Source: Archangiaceae bacterium (GTDB taxonomy: Bacteria > Myxococcota > Myxococcia > Myxococcales > Myxococcaceae). Taken from it: a stretch of DNA of 10,859 bases. The stretch's first letter is position 1, and every line of letters starts with the position of its first letter. The position numbers and the translations under genes were made by a program. Where the stretch lies: contig JAHFDQ010000162.1 in NCBI GenBank assembly GCA_023248915.1, forward strand, positions 1 to 10,859. Direction: 5' to 3'. Of this stretch, positions 5,735-10,859 are shown piece after piece. The notes beneath the pieces were generated by a model. The model was not told the DNA's origin, did no database searches, and was given only the letters and a program-made list of their open reading frames with translations.

Positions 5735-6952
5735 CTACCCGCAGAAGCCGGCGTCGCAGGTGGGGGACGAGCCAGGGCAACTGATGCACGGTGCGCCGCC
5801 AGCTCCGCACTGAGTGTTGGCGGTCCCCGGCTGACAGGAGGTTCCGGCGCAACATCCGAAGCTGCAGTTGGCGGGGCCGCAGCCGACTCCGCCTCCGTCA
5901 GCTCCCCCGCCTGCGTCCTGGCAGCTCTGGCTCTGGCAGCTCTGTGGGAGAATGCAGGCGACACATTGGGCGGCGCCCGTGCCGCACTGACCGTCGAATT
6001 GCCCGGGGAAACACGTGCCGCCCGCGCCGCAGCACCCGGTCGGGCAGTTGACGGGGGTGCAGCTCGAGCCGCCTCCGTCGTTCCCTCCGTCGGCCGCCGC
6101 GAGGTCTTGGCAGAACCCGCTCTGGCAGCTCTGGAAGGCCATGCAGGTGGAGCACGCGCTGCCTCCAAAACCGCAGTTGATGTTATCTGCGCCCAAATAG
6201 CATGTGCTGGCGGGCGGGCCGCAGCATCCGTTGCAGTTCGAGGGGCTACAGCCTGTTCCGGAATCGAACCCGCCGTCCGCGCCCGCTCCGGGAAGGCAAC
6301 TCCCACCCTGGCACATCAGCGGCGAGCTGCAGGTCCTGCACAGGACGCCGGCGGTCCCGCACTCGGTCTCGGTAGTCCCCTGTCGGCAGGCGCCGGTCCC
6401 GGTGCAGCATCCGTTGCAGTTGGCGGGCGAGCAGGGGGGCCCGCCTCCATCACCCCCAATGTTTTGGCAGGTCCCGCTTTGACAGGTCTGAGTGCCGGAG
6501 CACACGACGCAAAGGACGCCGCCACTCCCGCACCCCGTGGTGGCCGCCCCCGGGGCACAAGCGCCGGCCGCGTCGCAGCATCCAGCGCAGTTCGCTTGGC
6601 CGCAGCCGTTCCCGCCCCCGTCTCCGCCGCCTAATTTGCAGGCGCGGGCCTGGCAGCTCTCCGCAGCGGAGCAAACGCGACAGGCAATCCCGCCACTGCC
6701 GCAGGCGGCGTCGAGGATCCCCGGGATACAGCCGCCGGTCGAAGTGCAGCAGCCAGTGCAGTTGAGGTTGCTGCAGCCGTTCCCGCCCCCGCCGCCTCCT
6801 TCACCACCGTCGCCGCCGTCCCCTCCATCGCCGCCGTCGCTCGGGCCTCCGTCGCCCGCGTCGGCAACGTGGGCCTGCTGCGCGAGCTCGTCCCAATTCG
6901 CGCAGGCGAAGGCCACGCACCCGGCAAGGCAAACCGTGCAAAGGCGCCTCAC
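5735..6952 (-). CDS. Exported protein with six 10-cysteine repeats and Gly-Asp linkers (probable lipoprotein)
   Basis: The 405-residue product begins MRRLCTVCLAGCVAFACANW, a short export signal with two possible lipid-acceptor cysteines: Cys12 in LAGC, which is early for a lipobox, and Cys17. Residues 31-58 are a Gly/Asp-rich spacer. The remainder is six modules of 46-47 residues (60-105, 117-162, 174-219, 235-281, 298-344, 358-404), each with exactly ten cysteines in the pattern C-x4-C-x(2,3)-CC-x(4-6)-C-x8-C-x6-C-x2-C-x(5,6)-C-x4-C. Gly/Asp-rich linkers join them. Similar cysteine modules occur, as far as I recall, in myxobacterial surface proteins, sometimes under misleading enzyme names. 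The function is unknown; disulfide-rich extracellular structure or adhesion is a guess. The GTG start makes a GTGA overlap with the stop of the upstream gene, implying co-translation. The open frame continues to 7249, but that part reads as a shadow of the upstream gene. Confidence 0.8.
   Translation of the reverse strand: MRRLCTVCLAGCVAFACANWDELAQQAHVADAGDGGPSDGGDGGDGGDGGEGGGGGGNGCSNLNCTGCCTSTGGCIPGILDAACGSGGIACRVCSAAESCQARACKLGGGDGGGNGCGQANCAGCCDAAGACAPGAATTGCGSGGVLCVVCSGTQTCQSGTCQNIGGDGGGPPCSPANCNGCCTGTGACRQGTTETECGTAGVLCRTCSSPLMCQGGSCLPGAGADGGFDSGTGCSPSNCNGCCGPPASTCYLGADNINCGFGGSACSTCMAFQSCQSGFCQDLAAADGGNDGGGSSCTPVNCPTGCCGAGGTCFPGQFDGQCGTGAAQCVACILPQSCQSQSCQDAGGGADGGGVGCGPANCSFGCCAGTSCQPGTANTQCGAGGAPCISCPGSSPTCDAGFCG
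5741..6775 (-). repeat. Six tandem Cys-rich coding repeats
   Basis: The coding units lie, in reading order, at 6775-6638, 6604-6467, 6433-6296, 6250-6110, 6061-5921 and 5881-5741. Start-to-start spacing is 57, 57, 61, 63 and 60 codons. Cysteine spacing is nearly invariant while the residues between vary, so these are old duplications held by structure rather than a recent DNA expansion. Confidence 0.85.
6779..6862 (-). repeat. Low-complexity Gly/Asp-coding tract
   Basis: Residues 31-58 of the Cys-repeat protein are mostly Gly, Asp and Ser (GPSDGGDGGDGGDGGEGG). The coding strand is a G-rich near-repeat of GGCGAC/GGAGGC units. It acts as a flexible spacer between the membrane end and the first module. 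Slippage or G-quadruplex formation is possible. Confidence 0.7.
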
Positions 6953-7776
6953 CAGAAGGCCCCACCCACCGCAACCGCGCCTCCCCCAGGAAGAGGCGCA
7001 GCCGCGACCTGGGCTCCGCCCGCCGGAGCCGAAAGGACCCAGACCACGCTGGCTGCGATTGCTACCCCGCCGGTGATGAGCGACGCGACCCCGGTGCTCT
7101 CGAGGGTTCGACCCGCCGAGGCTGCCTCCTGCACCTTCTCGGGCGAGGAAAACGTCGCAGTCTTCAGCTCGTTCGCCTTGTCTTTCGAGGCAGCGAACAG
7201 CGCCGCTCCTCCCACCGCGAAGACGCCTCCGGCAATCGCCGGCAGCCAACGAACCAAGGGTCTCGTCTCAGCCGGTGCTCTCACTTCCGTTTCGCCAGAC
7301 GGCGCCCTGGGTTCCCGTTCTCTGAACGCGGCCTCGGCCTTCGCCGCAAGCAGCGGAGCCTGCGCGTCGAGCCAGTCCTGCAACGCCTCATCGTTCTTCA
7401 GGCGCGCCGTGGCGGTAGCGATGACCGAGCCGTCGTTCGACCGCACGATTCTCAAGGTGGCGGTGAAGCTCGACCCGCCCTTGGCGAGCGTCCCCGAGAG
7501 GATGGCGTCGACACCGAGCGCGCCCGCCAGCTCTGCGAGACACGAGGACTGGGACTCCCCGCAACCCAGAAGTTGCTTGCGCCGTTCGAGTCCCAGCACC
7601 TGGGCGATGTCCCTCTGGGTGGTCAGCGAGAGCCGCCCTCCGGAACCCAGGAGCGTGACGAAGTGCTCCGACCAGGCCTCGGCGAGCGGCTGGTCGATGC
7701 CGATGACGGTGAAGGCGGGAACCGCCACCTTGATGGGCGCCGCCATCAGCAAGACCGCCCCGAAGGCCCCGAGCAT
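6949..7776 (-). CDS. CsgG/TolB-N-like membrane protein with two transmembrane segments
   Basis: From the ATG at 7776 the product has 275 residues. MLGAFGAVLLMAAP is a hydrophobic start without positive charge. Residues 15-150 resemble the myxobacterial CsgG/TolB-N-like fold: IKVAVPAFTV, a helix, RLSLTTQRDIAQVLGLERRK, then the hallmark CGESQSSCLAELAGALGVDA (72-91) followed by ILSGTLAKGG, and strands with FTATLRIV. Two transmembrane segments follow, about 177-196 and 230-250, and the protein ends in a Gly-rich GGGAVAVGGAFW. The function is unknown; relatives are periplasmic or membrane proteins. Earlier starts are possible at GTG 7809 or TTG 7812, and these would add an Arg to the signal peptide. 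I prefer the ATG because a promoter-like pair ends 7 bases before it. The stop overlaps the GTG of the Cys-repeat gene. Confidence 0.75.
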   Translation of the reverse strand: MLGAFGAVLLMAAPIKVAVPAFTVIGIDQPLAEAWSEHFVTLLGSGGRLSLTTQRDIAQVLGLERRKQLLGCGESQSSCLAELAGALGVDAILSGTLAKGGSSFTATLRIVRSNDGSVIATATARLKNDEALQDWLDAQAPLLAAKAEAAFREREPRAPSGETEVRAPAETRPLVRWLPAIAGGVFAVGGAALFAASKDKANELKTATFSSPEKVQEAASAGRTLESTGVASLITGGVAIAASVVWVLSAPAGGAQVAAAPLPGGGAVAVGGAFW

Positions 7777-7783
7777 TGACCCA

Positions 7784-7812
7784 ACCGTACACCTCGGGAT
7801 TCCGTTCACCAA
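7784..7812 (-). promoter_or_regulatory. Candidate promoter of the CsgG-like/Cys-repeat operon
   Basis: On the minus strand TTGGTG (7812-7807) and TACGGT (7789-7784) are 17 bases apart. Seven bases then lead to the ATG at 7776, so the mRNA would begin at or next to the start codon. The layout matches the candidate at 1023-1051. If translation instead begins at 7809 or 7812, this site is fortuitous. Confidence 0.4.
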
Positions 7813-7866
7813 GAAGGGCCGTTGGCGGTGATGCAGGTAGAGCGGCGGTGGCCGTACCGCTCGGAG

Positions 7867-7895
7867 ACTGGCCCTCGTCGAGCCACCGGGCCAGT
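7867..7895 (-). terminator. Stem-loop after the large lipoprotein gene
   Basis: ACTGGCCC (7867-7874) and GGGCCAGT (7888-7895) form a perfect 8-base stem with a 13-base loop, starting one base past the stop codon of the lipoprotein gene. There is no T-run, so it may be a non-canonical terminator or an mRNA-stabilising hairpin. A second, 6-base stem (7840-7845 with 7857-7862) follows in the same gap. Confidence 0.45.
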
Positions 7896-7896
7896 G

Positions 7897-9342
7897 TCAG
7901 TTGATGCGCGTGAACACGACCACCTGGGCAGGGTCCAGCACCCCGGCTGAGCTCACGTCCACGGACTGCGAACCTGCCGCCACCACCCCGTGAATCTTCT
8001 CATGGGTACCGGCCCGCAACCCGATGAAGTCGATCGCTCCCGTCGGGGCGACCGTGTACTTCGAGATATCGAGGTCGCTCGAGACTGGGATGTCCTCTGG
8101 CGCCAACCCGTCGAAGCGCACGAACTTCTGGCCCGTACCGGTGTTCGCGAGGAACACCAGTTGGCTCGCGGCAGAAAGGATGCCGCCTACGACGTGGTCC
8201 ACCCCCGAGATTGTGACCGGGGTCGGATTGCTGACGAACCCCCCATCTTCGATCAACTTGGCGAACGCCATCTGCGAGTTGGACGATCCCCCCGCGTAGA
8301 GAGCGCCGCCAATGCGCTGCAGGCCCCCAAACCCGTAGTTTTCCATGTTGGCGATGGTCACCGGGTGAGGCGTCTCGATGAACCCCGAACCGGTTCTGGT
8401 CACCAGCAGAATCGTCGCCCCGGGCGCGGCGCTCTGTCCGCCGCCGACGTAGAACGTATTCTCGTCGCTGGTACCCGGTATGCCGGCGATCGCGTGTCCA
8501 TTGTGGGCGCCCTGCATCGTGAACACCGTCCCGCCATCGACGGGATAGACCTGGCATCGGGTAGTACTGAAGTCCAGCGCCGACGGGTTGTAGTCCACGT
8601 AGAGGTCACCGTCGGCGTTGACGAGGAAGCCCAGCGGTCCACGGACCTCTGGACCAGTCACCGGAACGGCCGACGGAAGAGACGCGCTGTCCAACGAGAC
8701 TCGATAGATGGTGTCGTTGGCGTGGTCCGCGTTGCCGTTTGAGTCGGCGACAGTCCCGAGCGCGTAGACGATGTCCCCCGAGGAGTTCGAGCGGACTGTG
8801 TCGTACCAGGTATCCATGTTCGGATTTCCTTGGATTTGCAGCGTCGTGCAGAACAGAGCTCCGTCGGAGCGCCGGGCGGCAACGCTCTGGCAGCCGACCG
8901 ACTCGAAGGTTCCTCCGTCGAGTCGAACGCGAAGCTTCCCGTCCGCTATCGCACCCAGAACGAAGAAGATCCACTTGGGGGTCGGGTAGATGGCCTCGAC
9001 TGGCGGCTGGCCGACGGCGCCTGCGCCCTGCGGGTCTTCGACCAGCGCGACCTCGAGAATCTCGCCGGACAAGGTGAGCGCAAGAACCTGTGGACCAGTC
9101 TCGCCCGTCCCGCCAAGGGCGGCTCGCTGCGAGGAGAACTCGGGAGGGGCGACCTCGAGCGGCTGGGTTGTGCTGCCAGTTCCCTTGGTCGCGACCAACG
9201 AGGCCACCTGTGAGAGGTCCAGCCCCAGATGGGTGCGCAGCACCAGCCCGCCCCCACCCTGGTCTTTGTTGCCCGAGCACCCCGCGGAAAGAGTGGCAAC
9301 GAGAAGCACCGGAAGACAGCCGCGGTGTAGCGAGCACCCCAT
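7897..9342 (-). CDS. Large secreted lipoprotein, possibly beta-propeller-like, function unknown
   Basis: The 481-residue product starts with a lipoprotein signal (MGCSLHRGCLPVLLVATLSA, then GC; acceptor Cys22), followed by a polar SGNKDQGGGG spacer. The body is rich in Gly, Ser, Thr and Val, with repeated strand-turn patterns such as GDIVYALGTVADSNGN, LGFLVNADGDLYVDYN, NTFYVGGGQ and GGALYAGGSS. This is the look of a beta-propeller or repeat-strand protein that reads out a chain of values; no catalytic motif is visible. The ATG is well supported by AAGGGG six bases upstream. It lies 89 bases downstream of the OB-like lipoprotein gene, so the two may share a transcript. A stem-loop right after the stop probably separates it from the CsgG-like gene. 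Surface or periplasmic location is inferred from the lipobox, whose -3 residue is Ser rather than Leu. Confidence 0.75.
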   Translation of the reverse strand: MGCSLHRGCLPVLLVATLSAGCSGNKDQGGGGLVLRTHLGLDLSQVASLVATKGTGSTTQPLEVAPPEFSSQRAALGGTGETGPQVLALTLSGEILEVALVEDPQGAGAVGQPPVEAIYPTPKWIFFVLGAIADGKLRVRLDGGTFESVGCQSVAARRSDGALFCTTLQIQGNPNMDTWYDTVRSNSSGDIVYALGTVADSNGNADHANDTIYRVSLDSASLPSAVPVTGPEVRGPLGFLVNADGDLYVDYNPSALDFSTTRCQVYPVDGGTVFTMQGAHNGHAIAGIPGTSDENTFYVGGGQSAAPGATILLVTRTGSGFIETPHPVTIANMENYGFGGLQRIGGALYAGGSSNSQMAFAKLIEDGGFVSNPTPVTISGVDHVVGGILSAASQLVFLANTGTGQKFVRFDGLAPEDIPVSSDLDISKYTVAPTGAIDFIGLRAGTHEKIHGVVAAGSQSVDVSSAGVLDPAQVVVFTRIN

Positions 9343-9431
9343 CGGACGCCCCTTGCGAGAGAAGGCTCCGGCAGCTTACCTCGGCGACAGGTTCGACCCT
9401 TCGCCAAACGGTACTCGGAGGCGGCGCTGCG

Positions 9432-10349
9432 CTAGAACACCTGCTCGGCCGCGGGCTCGTAGTACGAGTGCACCGTGAGAATCGCCTTCTTCACCGGGTC
9501 GGCATCGGCCTCGGTCGCCGAGGTGACGCGCACCCCGTCGAAGCGCGCCAGGAAGATGAACTCCTTCTCGGGCACGAGGAATGGGTCGGGCTTGGCGAGC
9601 CGGCCCAGCGCCTCGCGGCCAGTCTCGCGTGACTCGTTCATGAACCGCTTGGACGTGTAGCCGCTGGAGTGGTCTCGCGTGTCCGAGTAGCTGCCCTGGG
9701 CCGAGGCGTTGCCGTAGTGGCTCGACTTGACGCTCACCTGGCCCTGGCCCGCGGAAGAGGACGAGGACTCGTACTGGAGCCCTTCCTGGATTTTGTGTTC
9801 GCCCCCCGACATGGTGGTCTCGGTCAGCGCCACCGTGACGGCGCCGCCCTTGTTCTTCAGCTCGGACGCCTTGCCCCGGAACAGCACGAACTTGCCCTTG
9901 TAGGTGTCGGGCTGTTCCATCGCAGCGCTCAGCGAGAACAGCGGAATGCGCGCCTGGTGCAGCTCGGCCTCGTCCCGTTCGACGCTCCCGCCGCGGCGTG
10001 CGATGAGCGTCGCCAACAGAATCGGCACCTCGGGCTTGGCCCGAAGCTCGGGCAGCCAGGCTTCCGAGACGACTTCGTGCAGCCGTTTGAAGTTCGGCCG
10101 GGCCATGCAGATTTTCAGTACGGCCCAGGCGTTCTCGCGCGACTGCGAAAGCAACTGCCGCGCGCCCTCCTCGCAGGCTCCGGGCTGCTCGAAGGCCTCG
10201 GCGTAGTACGCCGGGTCGAATGGGCGCGGAGGAGGCGGAGGCGCCGCGGCCGCGGCCGGGGCCTCGGCTTCCGCCGACTTCGAGGTCGCGCAGCCGGCGA
10301 AGCCGGCGGCCGACAGCAGCACTGCGCACACCGTCTTGAACAGGCTCAT
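9432..10349 (-). CDS. Lipoprotein with Ala/Pro linker and OB-fold-like region
   Basis: The 305-residue product starts MSLFKTVCAVLLSAAGFAGC, with an FAGC lipobox (acceptor Cys20). An Ala/Pro linker (30-42) is followed by a helical part (about 45-130). The next section, DTYKGKFVLFRGKASELKN (148-166) and VTVALTETTM, resembles the first strands of an OB-like fold. A Ser/Gly-rich, low-complexity insert (193-232) separates it from the last strands (EFIFLARFDGVRV, AILTVHSYYEP). No enzyme motif is seen and the function is unknown. The ATG is reliable: GAGGA (10361-10357) lies seven bases upstream, and TAATG joins it to the preceding gene by a 1-base overlap. The frame stays open back to 10745, but that stretch is a shadow of the upstream gene. 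Confidence 0.75.
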   Translation of the reverse strand: MSLFKTVCAVLLSAAGFAGCATSKSAEAEAPAAAAAPPPPPRPFDPAYYAEAFEQPGACEEGARQLLSQSRENAWAVLKICMARPNFKRLHEVVSEAWLPELRAKPEVPILLATLIARRGGSVERDEAELHQARIPLFSLSAAMEQPDTYKGKFVLFRGKASELKNKGGAVTVALTETTMSGGEHKIQEGLQYESSSSSAGQGQVSVKSSHYGNASAQGSYSDTRDHSSGYTSKRFMNESRETGREALGRLAKPDPFLVPEKEFIFLARFDGVRVTSATEADADPVKKAILTVHSYYEPAAEQVF

Positions 10350-10859
10350 TACAGCGTCCTCGTGGTGGGTTTGGCCCCGGGGCGGGGCGGGTTGGGAGGC
10401 GGGGGCGGCGAGTCTTCCGCGGGGACCGGGTCGGGAATGGCGGCCTCGCATGCGCTGCTGCACGCGCTCTGCATGCACTGCAGCGTCGCGGCCGTAGGCG
10501 TCAGGCGGGCCAGTTCGCGGTAGCACTGGTCGCCTGACACCGCTCCGGCGCAGTGGTGGCTCGCCAGGCAGCGGCAACAGGACGACGCGAGCGTCGACAT
10601 CAGGGCGCTGTCCTGGAGCACGTGGACCAGCCCGAAGTAGCAGGCGCGGCCCGCGGTCGAGAACCGCCCCTTCGCGTCGAAGAGCGCCACCTTCCCCTCG
10701 AGCCCACAACTGTCGTTCGCCGCCTGGGTAAAGTCGCGCACGCACATCGCCTGCAGCACCGCGTCGACCGTGTCATGCGCGCGGACCCGAAGGGAATGCG
10801 TGCAGGACGCGGTGGCGAGCGAAATCGCCGTCTCGAGGTTTTCCTTGGCTTGAGTCTTG
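10349..10859 (-). CDS. Cys-rich protein with Pro-rich tail (5' end beyond the window)
   Basis: The frame is open from the right edge, giving 169 residues before TAA at 10351-10349. The first visible part is helical (KTQAKENLETAISLATASC). There are many cysteines: an SCCRCLASHHC cluster, then DQCYRELARL and LQCMQSACSSACEAA. This suggests a disulfide-bonded, exported helical protein, although the signal peptide would lie outside the window. The end is a Pro-rich tail (SPPPPPNPPRPGAKP). A GTG at 10759 could serve as a start, but sensible coding sequence continues upstream, so I treat the gene as cut by the window. It is coupled by TAATG to the OB-like lipoprotein gene. The family is not recognised. 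Confidence 0.65.
   Translation of the reverse strand, partial: KTQAKENLETAISLATASCTHSLRVRAHDTVDAVLQAMCVRDFTQAANDSCGLEGKVALFDAKGRFSTAGRACYFGLVHVLQDSALMSTLASSCCRCLASHHCAGAVSGDQCYRELARLTPTAATLQCMQSACSSACEAAIPDPVPAEDSPPPPPNPPRPGAKPTTRTL

Noticed and set aside
5606..6634. 342-codon open frame on the plus strand opposite the Cys-repeat gene
   Set aside because: The product is a low-complexity Ala/Gly/Arg string. It arises from the regular codons of the opposite strand, whose six cysteine modules are clearly the real coding sense.
5741..6862. Regular repeats as a CRISPR array
   Set aside because: The period is about 170-190 bases, the units are coding and only the cysteine spacing is conserved, so they are protein repeats.
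6953..7249. N-terminal extension of the Cys-repeat protein by 99 codons
   Set aside because: The extension is Arg/Gly-rich, lies opposite in phase to the well-supported CsgG-like gene, and the GTG at 6952 gives an export signal and a GTGA coupling.
6869..7831. 320-codon plus-strand open frame opposite the CsgG-like gene
   Set aside because: Ser/Ala-rich and featureless; the minus-strand frame has the family hallmark and two membrane segments.
10350..10745. Extension of the OB-like lipoprotein upstream of 10349
   Set aside because: It would overlap the Cys-rich gene in another frame and would bury the clear lipoprotein signal inside the protein. The ATG at 10349 has a good ribosome site.

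Overview
The window looks like chromosome from a myxobacterium (Myxococcota), though no single marker gene proves this. The inference rests on very high GC with strong G/C third-position bias, many secreted lipoproteins, a pseudo-receiver/PilZ protein, a glycine-rich protein with repeated cysteine modules, a CsgG/TolB-N-like protein, and overlapping GTG/ATG starts. No rRNA, tRNA, CRISPR array, transposase or integrase was seen.

Layout. Bases 1-4206 are read rightwards: the end of an unknown gene, a doubtful 47-codon ORF, a pseudo-receiver/PilZ protein, two tandem paralogous outer-membrane beta-barrel proteins that overlap by 4 bases, and an isoprenylcysteine-methyltransferase-like membrane protein. 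Bases 4261-10859 are read leftwards. In transcription order they hold a Cys-rich protein cut by the right edge, an OB-like lipoprotein coupled to it, a second large lipoprotein, a CsgG/TolB-N-like membrane protein coupled to a protein with six 10-cysteine repeats, and finally a two-gene toxin-antitoxin-like module.

The most striking element is that module (4261-5617, minus strand). The upstream gene fuses a response-regulator receiver domain, which keeps the phospho-acceptor Asp57 and Lys107, to a Phd/YefM-type antitoxin domain. The downstream gene, overlapping it by 8 bases, is a zeta-toxin-family P-loop kinase. This suggests a toxin-antitoxin system wired to two-component phosphosignalling. 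The module starts from a consensus TATAAT box embedded in a 9-base tandem repeat, a plausible autoregulatory operator. Together with the methyltransferase gene it is visibly poorer in GC than its flanks, consistent with an acquired segment.

Other points of interest: the two barrel paralogs carry a DxDxDGxxD calcium-loop-like motif at the same distance from their GAFV motif. Two genes (1060 and 7776) have a TTGGNN-17-TACNGT promoter-like pair ending 7-8 bases before the start codon, which suggests leaderless or nearly leaderless transcripts. Most of the remaining genes encode exported or envelope proteins, so outside the toxin module the region seems mainly concerned with the cell envelope.
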